Program-made: the position numbers and the translations under genes
The notes under the pieces: model-generated
The model's input: only the letters and a program-made list of their open reading frames with translations
Told to the model about the DNA's origin: nothing
Database searches by the model: none
Assembly (NCBI GenBank): GCA_944474755.1
Contig: OX104115.1
Coordinates: 73,074,993 to 73,138,992, forward strand
Origin: Limnoperna fortunei
Lineage: Eukaryota > Mollusca > Bivalvia > Mytilida > Modiolidae
Length of the DNA stretch: 64,000 nucleotides
Direction: 5' to 3'
Part shown: in pieces, positions 35,809-48,420 of the stretch
Layout of the letters: each line of letters begins with the position of its first letter
How positions within the stretch are numbered: the first letter of the stretch is position 1

Positions 35809-37835
35809 TCACAACATATATATAAGTTTTACGTCGCTGAGATTATCATCCTCACTTTTTGACTTTTCCTTTGATTCTCTAAACACAAGATATCTAAAAC
35901 AAAATAAACAGAAGTTCCGTAAAAAACTTATAACAACATCGCACACGTTTTGAATATTCCTATTGTTAACGTTTTTTGTCCAAAGTGTGTGTTTTATTTC
36001 TTCCTTATGTATATCGACCTACATTACGTGTTGTTGGTGTCAATGTTTGAACTCTTTAGGGTCTAAACTATATATTAAAAATTTGATTCTCTATCATCAA
36101 AAGGCATTCTCTTTAGATATAATTAAATGAATTACGTTGAAATGGAAACATTTTATATTTTCTATATTCTCTCGTTTCTTTTAAAGTTTGAAACCTCAAA
36201 ATAGCGGTAGCAACGAATTAGCTGTATTTGATGCTTTAGAAAAAATGTTGTTCTTATTCTGCATTTGTGGTAGTTGGTTAAATGAATGTTAGCCGCATAG
36301 TTTCAGCTGTTTAAGCATGCTATGAAAAGCAGACAATACAAAGTAAGTGGTGACGGTTATCAGATTAGGTCAGATCAGAGAATTTGTAATCAACAAACTG
36401 TAGCACAAATCCAAACTTGTATTTATAAAATATAGTAAAATGTACTGGTAGATTAGCCAATCTATATTGACCATTGTGATATATGTCTATTATGCCTGTA
36501 TTTACAGTTTTTGTAATCAATAAAACCATTAATATTTTCTTACCCTAGTAACGTTAAGGCAGCAAGATGACAGAATGCAAATACGAGCATGATAATTCCT
36601 CTAAAAATTGAGACCGTTTCACTGTAAATTAAGTTTGAAAACACGGAATAAAGTAATGAAAACACAGCTTCAAATGCAGCCAAGCCACCAAACATTACTC
36701 CTATAACGAAAAAAAAAGAAAAATAATCATTTATTAACATTTGGAAAAAAATCTTGAAACAAATCAGAAAAAACCGACTTAACTTTTAAAATATCAACTA
36801 TAAGTATTATATAAATAATCAAGCAATCTGCCAATTGGTCGAATTACTTAAAAAGACTCAAATGAGATGACACCTTTTCAAGAAAAGATCTAAGAAATAT
36901 AATAAGGATATACACAATTCGGTTACTGGGGTCAAACTGCACATACAGTTACACAAACATTGGACTAGGTAGTTCTGCTAGTTCTTTAACTATATTTGAT
37001 AATTTCGTATTTTGAAACCTGCATAACTTGTTTATCCATTATAGAAAGACCATATGTTTAATGTGTCCTAAGGTATACATAAATTAAGTAATCCTCTATT
37101 AATCCTTATAAGCAATATATCTATTTAATAGACCTCCTATCTTTGTTAATTGATAGTATATCTTTTGGGTAAACCTTATTCATCTATTTGTATTAATCCT
37201 TATTCTTTGTCAATTATTTGTGTAAAAACCTCATACCTTGTTTATCCATTGTGGTAATCCCAGACATAATAGCGCGTATCATGGTCATCGGGAAAATTCC
37301 AAGCAGTCCTACCACTGGAGCTGAAATGTATTATTGATAAATATTATATACGAATTACTTTAGCAATAATTAATTATGTACAAATGATGTGATACATGTA
37401 CATGTAGCTTTCTTATTCCATTACATACATATTTGGTCTTAGTTTGCTACACTTTCTTTAGAATAAGGTTTACTAATCAAAAGATGAGTTTAGCATAAAT
37501 TTGACGACCACATCAGTGCAAGTTGTTCCAATGCAAGTTAACATGTCCAGTTACTGAACGGGAACTATTCGATTTATTATACATGTAATATAAACTATGC
37601 AACAGAAACAAAAACACATCCATTCATAAATACCCGTTCAACACATTAAATATCAGTGATTTATAGGATTTGTATTCTATCAAATTTAAAAACCAATACT
37701 ATAATTCATATAGAATAACCCGCATCTTAGTATAAGTATAAATTTATCCCAAAAATTATTAAGGATTTATCGACATTAATTTTCATTTTTCTTCATTGCC
37801 TAATATATATATATAGGTCATTCGTTGTAAAAACA

Positions 37836-37862
37836 CTGACGAAGCCTGTTGGTCAGGCGAAA
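37836..37862 (+). ncRNA. hammerhead-ribozyme-like core
   Basis: CTGACGA (37,836-37,842), then a 5-bp stem GCCTG/CAGGC with loop TTGGT, then GAAA (37,859-37,862): the order and spacing of the conserved hammerhead core CUGANGA-stem II-GAAA. A convincing stem III and cleavage triplet are not visible, so it is probably a degenerate or minimal copy, such as those at the ends of Penelope-like retroelements. Lies in intron 1 of the broken transporter paralogue. Confidence 0.45.
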
Positions 37863-38035
37863 TATTTGTGCAATTTTTTAAAGTGTAAAACTTTGTTTTC
37901 GCTTTAATTATGTATCTAGATGTTGTTGTACATATTTTTAAACGAATATATTATTATTTTAGTCTGTACAGCATCGTTATCTACCGTAACGATCCAACAT
38001 CCCGTACGAACAATTGTTGACTATTTCTTTAGACG

Positions 38036-38038
<3 letters not shown>

Positions 38039-38070
<32 letters not shown>
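38039..38070. repeat. (TA)n microsatellite
   Basis: About 16 perfect dinucleotide repeats. Confidence 0.95.
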
Positions 38071-38073
<3 letters not shown>

Positions 38074-39399
38074 GAACTATTTATTTTTCTGTCGTCGCCC
38101 TCCGCTTTATCACAGCTCACTTTCTTGTTTAATTAAGTATGCACACAACTGTTTAACGAAATACAAAACCCATTACCTCCCAAATTATTTATACGCATTA
38201 GTGAGCAAATTGGAATTAAACAGCGTGTCTTCACTCAAACTGCTAATAAATTATATATGCATTCTTTTAAATATAATGTTATAAAAATGAATAAAAACTT
38301 ACTCATAAACAGCATAAAGTCATTAACAGCTACTGTGGTTAATATATACGAGAAAATAGCCGATATGGTCCCGACAATACACATTGACCTCTCGGACATG
38401 CATTTTCTTAGAAGCGGATTAGTCCAAGTCCAACAACCATTTGAAGGAAAGCTCTAGCAGCACAAAACCAAACAATATATATCGAGTTCCAGCAGAAAGG
38501 GGAATTCATTACGTATACTGAATGCACTTTGACTCGTCCGACACTCGGCAGTAATGAAAATGTCACAGCCAGTACTATATATTTCCAACGCAAAGGTCCT
38601 TTCGAACTCAACTGCATTTCGGAAATATTGCATTTGCGATGTACTATTAAATTTTTGCATCTCCTGAATGCTTTCGGGTAAAAAGAATATCAAAATGCCA
38701 GCAAATATTGAAAACCCTGACACTAAAAAGGATCCATAGAAAAAACCCTAACGACATATCCGGAACACATGTTTCCCAAGGTTACACCAGTACCGAGCGT
38801 TATTTCAATCAAAACAATTCCGAAGGTTCTCGACTTTCCATATTTGGTTAAGTCTGCAGCAAAAGCATATGCGGCTGATATCAAACTAATGTATGTACCA
38901 CACATACCTTCAACTAAAACGGCAATATAAATGTTCCATTCGAGCTTCACCCCCACTGCAACGAAAGCCGATTTAAACAGAAACCCTGCAGTAGGTATTA
39001 AAAGAGCAAATTTCCTTCCCATTTTGTCGCTCCATGATCCAACTAAAACTGCCATCATTAACGCTGGTAGCCCGCTTGCTAAGTGACAAAATCCATTCCA
39101 TTTCGCAGTTGCATACTGTATTTCTTGTTGCTTTTGAAATCGAGGTCAAGATTTGTTTACCTCGCATAGTGACTGACGGGAATCCGACAAGACGCTTGTA
39201 ATGTTCTGTTCTTTTTGTACTGCATAATATGCATATTGAGTTTCGGCTATTTGTAAACTTACACCGGAAAACACTATACAGACAAGAACAAACAACAATA
39301 GATAATGGCTACAAGTTGGTTTCGGGTCATTGCTTTCTTTTATATCAGCATCACTATTCTTTGTCTCATGGTTGGGCATTCTCATTCCACTAAATGAAA

Positions 39400-40585
39400 T
39401 TTATATACTCGTTCTCAACAATATTAGATTAGCGTTCAACTGATTTCAAATGTTTTTTTACAGTACCTATCCAATAGAAATACCCAGATTTGTATATTTT
39501 TCATATTTTTCGTCACCCCCCCCCCCCCAAAAGAAAAAAACAAAGCGAATTGGAAGGAAATATAGTAGATGCGTTTTTTTTTTAAATAGCCCAGAATTTC
39601 GTTACATTGTACTGTTCTATATATTTGTTAAATTGCGGTTAGTATGCTTAAACAGACTTTGTTTAACATGAATCAATATGTGTAAATTTTGTATATGTAT
39701 ACATTTTTTCATCATAGAACATGTGGAAATATTAATATTCGCAATTATCATCCTACAATTTTAATGAAATAACGTTTGTAGCTATTTTGTACAAAAATGT
39801 TTTCTCTTACACAAACTGAATAAGCGGACGTACACTTTTTATAGATAATTTTGTGTATATGTATATAAAAAGAAGAGATAAACTATGTCGATAACTCCTT
39901 TCAAAAGCATCTATTACTGTACACATTGTTTGTTGTTTTAACTGAAAACAGCGCGTTTACATGTAAACAGTATGATATACAACTTATGTCTTAGTTGATT
40001 TAGCAATTATATTTACCTGAGACGTTCACCTTAACCTTCTTTTATGGAAATCTGAATCCGTTACAATTACTATCAATAATTACACTTATATACATTGTAG
40101 TAATTTAAATAAATCACAAATCAGTTTATCTTATATTATTGTAGATATAACCACACTTCACATGGTCTCCTTGTTAGACATGTATTAAATAATAAAATTG
40201 TTGATGTCACCAGTGGTATTCTTGTTTAATTGTATTTACAACCTCTTATAATATATACAGATATTAATATCAAAAGAGAAGCATACATTGTTTAGTACGT
40301 TAGTCTGTCACTGTAACGTTTGCTGTAGTATTGTTAGTGTTATTATATGACTGACAAGAATAAGTTCATCACAAATTGATATTGATTCTTTCTGTGATAT
40401 AGTCATTGTCTAAATTTACTGCCTTGAAATTTCGAAAATTACTTTAATTCTATAATTCTAAGGTTTTTCCATTTTCAAGCCGTAGATAACCTTAGCCAGT
40501 TTTGGTATAACGTTTTGGAATTTTGGTGATTAAGGCTCTACAACATCTAAATCATTTGGATTTTAAAGATTGTTTCGGTTTGAGT
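39400..40585. other. intergenic, nothing recognised
   Basis: Upstream of paralogue 3. A 13-base poly(C) run lies at about 39,516-39,528. A donor-like 'ctcag|gtaaat' (minus) near 40,010-40,022 might mark a 5' UTR exon. Confidence 0.4.
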
Positions 40586-40588
40586 GCC

Positions 40589-40622
40589 ATTGATCAGTCT
40601 TGATTAGAGGAAACGCGCGTCT
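40589..40622 (+). ncRNA. degenerate hammerhead-ribozyme-like motif
   Basis: 'tgatcagtcttgattagagg' followed by 'aaacgcgcgtctggcgta'. The second half is the GAAAC-GCGC-GUC stem III and cleavage-site region often seen in bivalve hammerheads. The CUGAUGA box (here TTGATCA) and the base of stem II are mutated. Probably an inactive copy in a retroelement remnant. Confidence 0.45.
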
Positions 40623-40624
40623 GG

Positions 40625-41235
40625 CGTAGAAAATTCTATTAACCTTGGTATCTTTGATGACATTTTATTCATCACAAATTGTAAGTACATGTTCCCTTTT
40701 AATATTATAATGCTCATTATAAGTTTATAATCTGAAGGCATTCAACTTATACATAAACGCTTTAGAAAAGTTCTGAAGTACTATGTGTACACATGTCAGA
40801 ACAGATCTTTTAATTTAAAGAAAAGAACTGGATTCTGTTTCAAGTCGACTAGGCAATTAACATGTTTTTTTGTGAATAGAAAAATGTGTAATGGCATGTT
40901 ATCCTTAAATTAAACTATTTCAGGTTAACTTATGGTAAGGCGTGCTCTGCTTCATCCTTTACAACGATTGCTAAGTTTTCTGTCCAATTTCGATATTCTA
41001 ATTTCCCACCAAAATGCAGTTGTAAACTTAAACATTTGTATCAGGCTTAAAATCTTTTTTCAAAAAGATAATAAAACTTATTTAACCGAAATGGATTTTG
41101 TTGGCTCGCCATTTAATTTTTATATAAATGAAACGCCCTACCGTCGTTAGGAAGGAAGGAAGTATTGTCGATATAGATACCCTACCATAGAACCATCTGG
41201 TGTTACATGTTTTAATAATTTGAACTTCGTACTTT
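40625..41235. other. intergenic, nothing recognised
   Basis: A 72-codon open frame at 40,932-41,150 (+) has no recognisable motif and is probably chance. Confidence 0.4.
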
Positions 41236-41446
41236 CAGCTTTTATTCATATATATCGTGGCGTCCAGTTTTTTTCTGCAAGAGTACCCGGAGAAAACACT
41301 GACCTTTGGTAGGAACACTTGCAAAACTTGTCAATTAGGATTGAAGTCCAGGGTACTCTACCCGCAGTGAGGCTCGAATCCGCAAACTTAGTGTTTATAG
41401 ACGAAGTGATCTAAGTAGATGACTATCCAGTAGGCCATCAAGGCCC
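41236..41446 (-). mobile_element. tRNA-SINE, family A, diverged
   Basis: Contains 'cgtggcgtccag', 'gtacccggagaaaac', 'cttgtcaattaggattg' and 'ggccatcaaggccc' in family order, with many changes. Confidence 0.75.
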
Positions 41447-41979
41447 AAAAGAATGGTAAAATATTGAAAAAACATATAATAAGCCAATACGACATCGCAT
41501 CCTAATTAGTTTGCATTATGCCTCTTCGGACAATGGTGTTCGATATAGTGTATAAATAAACTGTCAACATTACAGTTCTTTTTCACTGTATATAAACTAA
41601 AGCAAGTTGTCAATCTTTGAACAAATGGTCCGTTCTCATTACAAGTGCTACAGTTGTATTTGGTGTTCAACAGTAGTCAATGTATCTATCAAAATTAGTT
41701 TCATAAGAGTTTATGGCCAAGGAATATTATGTTTGCGCTTGCTCATTTTTTATCTAGCACCGGAAGCATTAAAAGCATTAAAATTGGCATCGGTAATTAC
41801 TTTATGATTGTGCATTGTAAGGTTGAACTGCAATTAAAAATCAGATAATTTTGAAGAAAAATAACACTTAATGATGAATAAGAAGCTACCCAAAGGATCG
41901 GTATCTAATAAAATGGGTAAATCAGTTGGTGGGAAGATAGGTTTTGTACGACTCAGATTGTTTCCTATGAATAATCAGT

Positions 41980-42436
41980 TGGACCATACTGGAAGGGTTT
42001 CCAGTGCTCGACCCACATGAATCCCAGCGCGTGCACGGATGGCGGATAAAGGAGACCCTCTCGTTGGTGGTTGTCAGACATGATGATTCTGGTGGTTGTC
42101 AGATCATAATATGGAAGCCTGGCCGCGGACCATAGTGCGTAACGTGTTTGGAGAGTGCCATGCTCTTTTCACGATAAAGATCTCCTTTGTAGGTTTCGAA
42201 AAAGAGTAGGCTCATTGTAGCCGCTACGAAAGGCTAAATTCTCCGCGTCTATCCAATACTCCATACCTTGCCAGTGGCAGTCAAAATTGTGTTCCCTATG
42301 TCGCACCCCACCCCTTTTTTCTTTGATTTATTGTTGTTTTTTAACATGTGCTTGTCCTGAATATTGCTGAAATACTGCTCACTGGACGTAAAGAAAACAT
42401 CCAATCAATAAACTAATCAATCAATCAATCAATCAA
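41980..42436 (+). mobile_element. SINE-like element, family B, longest copy
   Basis: Starts 'tggaccatactggaagg' and ends 'actggacgtaaagaaaac' plus (AATC)n. Carries a small internal duplication of 'tggttgtcaga' not seen in the other copies. Confidence 0.85.
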
Positions 42437-43011
42437 TGGATAATCATTGAATTGGCAATTTTGCAGATAGCAGAAAAAAGATCAAGTCAACTTTGTTTTT
42501 GAGTTTGTGTACTGGCATTCCGTTAATTTGTACGTACATGTACATAGCTTGTGTTGTTTGTTGCCTTCAATTTTCTTTCGTTTTTTATTTTTGTTTGTTT
42601 TGGTAGTTGGTATTTTAAGTAATACTTGATAATTAAATTCATTTATCTTTCTGTTTGAAGAACTTTAGATGCTGTGTGTTATAATACATAGACGGCTAAA
42701 CTTCAAATTTCTCTGAACACACTGAATAACATACTTTCTACTTCTACAAATTAGAAAAAATGTGTTTTTAGTTTAAATATAGATCAATTCAGTGCATCAA
42801 TTTGTTTCTTTTTACATAAGTACTGCTATTAATCACTAAATAACGTAAATCTAACTGAAGAACTATGACATTTTTTTGTTGTTGCAGTGTGTAAGACATG
42901 ATGATTCTGCTCCGTTGATTGCAACAACAAAAGTAACATAAGCCGGCGAGAAAGCAAGGTTCCAACGATTTCTGTTTGTTAGTTTTATATTTTCAGAATA
43001 TACTTTTTCTT
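42437..43011. other. intergenic, nothing recognised
   Basis: No feature seen. Confidence 0.4.
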
Positions 43012-43237
43012 TGATTTATTGGGGATTAACGCCACTTTTCAGCAATTTTGCGACTATATGAATACGTCTAGTTTATTATTTATATTGGATGCAGGAGTAA
43101 ATCCCCGACCTTTCTTTAATTTTGGAGTGGAGCACAAACTGCCCCAGTAAGGCTTGAACCCGCGACCTCTGTGTTCCACGTCCACGTGATCCATGATGGA
43201 TGACAAACTTTCTTAACCACTAGGCCACCGAGATCAC
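43012..43237 (-). mobile_element. tRNA-SINE, family A, diverged
   Basis: Reverse-orientation head ('ccactaggccaccgaga'), 'cttgaacccgcgacctc' B-box region and 'ttaacgccacttttcagcaa' tail are recognisable. Confidence 0.75.
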
Positions 43238-43355
43238 TTGCTCATAATTTAAACGCATTGAGAAGCATTAAATTCTTTTAAAATAGTACATTTAAACATT
43301 TAATATATATAATACAGAAGCATCTTTCGAAGGCACTTGTGACATTATTAAAATT

Positions 43356-46300
43356 CTACATTCTTTGCTTAATTTTTAAATCACTTATTTTCTTCTGCGT
43401 CCTACGTATGAAACGTGATAAAATAACAACCACAATAATCATCGCTACTAGCAGTATGACAAAAAATATCATTAGCAGCAAAACCGATCCAGACCTCAAA
43501 CAGTTCGTTTCATGTATATGTGATTTCATACCTGAAAGTATAAATGACAGAAATAGGTAACATCAATATATATGATGATTTGCTATCTGACTGATATTTA
43601 ACTCAATGCTCGTTTGTTTCTGGCATTTGCTACTTCCTGTTGTTTTAAATGAGAAGACGTTTTTCTGACAGTGTGGGAGGCAAAACCTTCGTCCAGAACG
43701 TTGTTATAAGGCGGATAGATGCTGTTGTATATAAACACTTTATTAACACAACTTCATTCGTGCCAGTTTTTGCAGATTTAGAAATCATAAATTCGTAGTT
43801 TATATTACAATTTTAAATCAGTAAACATATGATCAAAACAGTTCAATAAGAATTTACTGAAATTGAACTCCGACAATTAGTTTTTGTTTGTTTTCTAAAA
43901 CATTCACAAATCACGGAGACACGCAAGACAAAAACTAAAAACTGAGTGACGCAAACCCCACTAAGAACCATGCGTGAGAAAACGCCCCAATTGAAATGTT
44001 GCAGAAATTGGAAGTGATATTATTATTTCTGTATTGAAGGTTTGACAATTGCTGCTGATTTAATTTTTGAAGAAGTGTCACTATTGCAAAATGTGGATTT
44101 AAACTGAAACAATAAGAATCTTTTGAGTAGGCCATTGTCCCTACTATAATTACCAGCTGTAGCCTGTTTGTTTCTGTGGGTAGTTCCTGGCGTCGCTATC
44201 GTAGTCCATATTTCATTGATCGATGTTTTTGTTTCTCTGCTAGTATTTATTTGTAGGTTTCTGCTTGTTGTTTTATCAGTCATTGTTGTTATTTTATCCG
44301 TTTCTGTAATTTTGATTACAAAGAGTTTATTTGTTGAAATGAACTTATTGCATAAACTTTTAACTTAATAACACCAACATGTTTTAATCGTTTTACATTT
44401 TTTAAGCGATTTGTTCGTCTTTGCATTATCCATGTTCATGACACAAACGAGTAATACATGTAACAATCAGCTGCATACTAAACTGTGAGCGTGTTTGATT
44501 TTCTTTCTGTTTGAAACTTAAGTCTAAACTAGTCTAGTCTAGGTCGGTCATTTTTTTGCCGTAACAGTTTTCAAACGTATTTCACTAAATTCAGCTGTTT
44601 TTAGCCTTAACACAAACTAAAGTTGTTATTAGGCACAATATCCGATGAGAAATGACAAGAACGCTGGCAATCCTTGTCGATTAAGCTTAAGTCTATTACA
44701 CTTTCCCCGAAGTCTCGCTCAACTTACTTTACATTTTTATTTTACCATATATGTACTTTTTGCTTGGTCTTATAAGATCTACTCCTTTATTTTAATTTTA
44801 CGACATAAGATACAATTAAGAACAATTACAGTTATAGTATTTATTTACCATTTTCCATTTATAATCTTAGAGTGAGTACTGTTCAATACGTAAAAGTGTC
44901 ACGAGTTGACTTTATTGGTGTACTTATTGCTAACATATATATTTAATGATTAAATACCATTGTTAATCCAGCAAAAGTACAAGATGCATTTAGAAAAAAA
45001 AGGAAAACGAAACTTTAATCAGACAATTTTCTAACTAAATAAGATATTTTAGTTAAAAGCTTTCAAACGACGAATTTGATTGTTGCGACTTTAACGAGCT
45101 TCCAACAGTTGAAACTGAAGACATTTCTTTGTCTGTTGTAAAATGCGCTATGTCTGTATTGTACAGTAATGGAAGGGGAAGTTTGGCATGCCATAAAACC
45201 TGGTTTAACCCACAATTTCTTTTGAAATGCCTGTACCAAGTCAGGACCCTTGCTGTAGTTGCTTTATGTTGGAGTTTGCATTTTCTCGAACTTTGATTTG
45301 TGGATTGGTTTTTTTTGACAGTTTCATCGATGCTCGGTATTTTGTTATTACCTTCAGTTGGTAGCATCTTTGGGTCTGTGTGTGTTTCTCCGTGTGTAAC
45401 TGCTACTGTTGCATAAACATTGTTGTTGAAATCAAGTTGAGTTAAATTTGACGAAGAAACGAACTTTGAACCGTCCGTTTCTGTTGTACTTGTTTCTGGC
45501 AATAATGTTGAAAGAGAGATCATTGTGTTGTGACCTGTGTTGTTAAAACAATGTATTAAGACAATTATGTTTTTACTTAAGTTTCTATTTGCTTGCGAAT
45601 AAATTCTTTTGGCTATTTAAGAATAATACTGTGTTGAAAAATATAATTTCAATCTTTGATGTCAGTACATCTCAAAATACCTTTTCGGAAATAATAGATA
45701 CTTATAGTTTTCTCAATGAGTGAACATTGTATATCGCTTTATGTCATCTCAAGGTCTTTAATTTCAACAAAATAATAAATGAGCTACGGCGAGTTCATTA
45801 TTTGGTTGAAATTAAAAATCGAGAGATGATATCAAGCGATATACAATTCTCGCGATTTGTAAAATCTATTTCTCTTATGATTAGACAAAAAAAAATTGCG
45901 TGGATAATTTGTAGCGCGGAAACGGGGCGTCGTCGAAACACGGAGTATTAATGTGCAAGATGTAATTCCAGGCTATAACAGTACAACGAAACGTATCATT
46001 AAAAAAGAGAACACATAGAGAATGAAAACATTTTTCAAATTCAAAATGACATAATAAACGACACTGTTCATGTATACATATAACGTTTTTTTAGATGCAC
46101 ATATTCTCTCTGAAAGTGACGTCACAATGTATTGTTTTCGTCAGGAACTTACATGTACGTCACAATGTATTTTTCCCATCGTTGCCTTTTTCCAAGCCCC
46201 GCGAGAAATAGATAAATAAGGATAATCGTAAGAGAAAAATATATCAAATATGCCCGTAAGACCTTTCTTATCTGATGTTCTAAGCTAAGTTAAGGCTAGT

Positions 46301-47204
46301 AGTCATACTCTAGCCATTGAGTGCGGACGGTTTTCTGCAATATCAAGAAACAAAAGATTATGCATTTTGTTAAAATGATATCGAAGATGAGATGCATTTT
46401 GTATTAAAATGTCCTATGTATAAGGGGTTCAGATCATCTTTTATCAAACCGTATTACTGGAAGAAACCTTCAATGGTTAAATAAGTACAGCCAGGCTTTT
46501 TGTATTTTGACCTGAAAATCTACAACAAGAGCGACTAACTTATCTGTCACCTGGGACGCACTATGCAGGTCTTGCACTACAAAAACTTCCAATATGATCC
46601 CAGATAATCTTCGTTTTGGTATAATTGACCAGACGAAAGCGCAATCGGCAGCGTAAATAATTTCTTTTGTATTTGCGGCATAAAATTTAAGAAAGTATGT
46701 TCAATTTACTTATCAGGTACATATAGGAGAACAATGACTTTCTTGGTTCTATATACTTATATATGACAACAAATTATGTCGTTTAACTGACTTTTGTAAA
46801 ATTGATATTCATTTTATCATAAATGGTCTATCATTTATTATTTAAAAACTTATTTTAACCACATACATGTATATATGTACATCCATTTAAAGAAACTATT
46901 GTACAATGCACTACAAGTATGTCCGAAATCAAGCTGTTATAGTCATTTTTATCTAATAATGTCTTGTAATACAATAAGCGTTTTGTTTTGATAAGCAATA
47001 TAATTTTTTTTTGTTTTAATTGATATTTATGTAATATTTAAGTACCATCTGTTGTTTCTGCGTTGCTATCATTGGTATCTAGCTGTCCTTGTGTTTTTTC
47101 AATTGTACTGGTGATTTTTGTTGTCTGTCCGTTTGTAAGGAATACTTTGCTGCTTATTGGTGCACTTCCCTCAGTCACCGTTGTTAAAAAAGTCTTTTGT
47201 ACAC
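43356..47204 (-). CDS. Thr-rich single-pass membrane protein, C-terminal exons
   Basis: Four exons on the minus strand fit together in phase 1: X1 47,204-47,046 (159 nt), X2 45,534-45,352 (183 nt), X3 44,303-44,154 (150 nt), and terminal X4 43,531-43,356 ending in TAG. X1-X3 are symmetric 1-1 exons with AG acceptors and GT donors (gatg|gtactt, gaag|gtaata, gctg|gtaatt). They encode Thr/Ser-rich spacers, e.g. ...TNGQTTKITSTIEK..., ...PETSTTETDGSKF..., ...TIATPGTTHRNKQATA.... X4 encodes one strongly hydrophobic helix (VLLLMIFFVILLVAMIIVVV) then a basic tail, RFIRRTQKK. This is the stalk, membrane span and short cytoplasmic end of a type I surface protein. The ectodomain proper must lie upstream, outside this part. 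Family not recognised. Absence of stops over four phased exons argues it is real. Confidence 0.65.
43985..46727. repeat. segmental duplication, block 1
   Basis: Matches 61,242-64,000 in direct orientation with only scattered substitutions and small indels, intron and exon alike. It contains exons X2 and X3 of the Thr-rich gene but not X4. Confidence 0.95.
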
Positions 47205-47258
47205 CTTGGAGCAATATAAGTTAATATAATGTTCAACTGTGAGAGCAATTTTTATCAT

Positions 47259-48420
47259 TTTGTTTTAAACAATACTTGTACCAAAAGACTGACGATTATA
47301 GAACTGATATTTTATTATTGCACATCTGTTTTCTGTTGTGAAATTGTAGTGTTTTTGATCCATCATACATATATATGATTATATGTATCTGGTTTAGTTA
47401 ACTTGTGCAATACAGACATTCCCTGCACCACATTGGTCTGTCCAATTTTAATTTTTAAATTTGTTTTAATTAACGTTATGGTTCATTACAAGTAATAATA
47501 ACTAAACCCCCAAAATAAAGTCTGAAATCATGATGCTAAAGTCTAAAGGCATTAACTAAAAATATTTTCTAGCATACATTTGATATTATTATACCTCAAT
47601 TTCATTTACAATGTTAATCCTCCATAGCCCACCGTGACATATAAGTACTGTCAAAAAAAATTTACTGTCTGAAAAATACTGTCACCCGCTAAAAATACTG
47701 TCACCCGCTACCATAGTTACGGAATGTTCTAAAATTATACTGTACCATTCGCGCATACTCAATATCTATTTGTACATTTCCGTTGTAAACAGACGACAAT
47801 AATGTCAAGCAACACAAACAAACGATTTTCTACCGTAAACGAGATAGATTTTGTTTTAAACAATACTTGTACAAAAAGACTGACGATTATAGAACTGATA
47901 TTTTATTATTGCACATCTGTTTTCTGTTGTGAAATTGTAGTGTTTTTGATCCATCATACATATATATGATTATATGTATCTGGTTTAGTTAACTTGTGCA
48001 ATACAGACATTCCCTGCACCACATTGGTCTGTCCAATTTTAATTTTTAAATTTGTTTTAATTAACGTTATGGTTCATTACAAGTAATAATAACTAAACCC
48101 CCAAAATAAAGTCTGAAATCATGATGCTAAAGTCTAAAGGCATTAACTAAAAATATTTTCTAGCATACATTTGATATTATTATACCTCAATTTCATTTAC
48201 AATGTTAATCCTCCATAGCCCACCGTGACATATAAGTACTGTCAAAAAAAATTTACTGTCTGAAAAATACTGTCACCCGCTACCATAGTTACGGAATGTT
48301 CTAAAATTATACTGTACCATTCGCGCATACTCAATATCTATTTGTACATTTCCGTTGTAAACAGACGACAATAATGTCAAGCAACACAAACAAACGATTT
48401 TCTACCGTAAACGAGATAGA
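47259..48420. repeat. tandem duplication of the recombinase 5' region
   Basis: Two direct copies of about 575-592 bp (47,259-47,850 and about 47,851-48,420), almost identical. Copy 1 has an extra short 'aaaaatactgtcacccgct' repeat near 47,684. Both contain the ATG and first 15 codons of the recombinase. In copy 1 (ATG at 47,802) the frame runs into the duplicated upstream DNA and stops after a few dozen codons. Confidence 0.95.

Larger units (their letters stand above)
35809..39385 (-). pseudogene. SLC46-like transporter, paralogue 3, exon 1 broken
   Basis: Same four-exon plan: 39,385-38,303, 37,320-37,237 (84 nt), 36,700-36,544 (157 nt) and 35,893-35,809 (shorter, 85 nt). Exon 1 is disabled in four places by comparison with paralogue 2: an in-frame TGA at 39,146-39,148 where the others have Ser; a deletion of about 8 bp plus an extra T near 38,745-38,757; a 5-bp deletion near 38,605; and a 1-bp deletion near 38,413. 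There is also an in-frame loss of three codons near 38,925. MFS motif GSWSDKMGRKFA remains. Exons 2-4 keep open frames and splice sites, and intron 1 has a normal GT donor (atga|gtaagt), unlike its two sisters. A pseudogene as it stands. Assembly error could explain at most the single-base change in the T run. Confidence 0.85.

Noticed and set aside
39146..39148. TGA in transporter paralogue 3 as a selenocysteine codon
   Set aside because: Sister genes have Ser at this place, and three frameshifts in the same exon show ordinary decay.
45053..45300. Extension of exon X2 to a stop at 45,053 as a cytoplasmic tail
   Set aside because: The copies at 45 kb and 62 kb differ by a frame-changing indel in this part, while the segment above the gaag|gtaata donor is in frame in both and exactly 183 nt. 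The extension is intron.
47640..47720. Inverted terminal repeat pairing with the 60.1-kb hairpin
   Set aside because: Only short 'tactgtcac' words are shared. That is too little to call a terminal repeat, so it is mentioned only as a hint.
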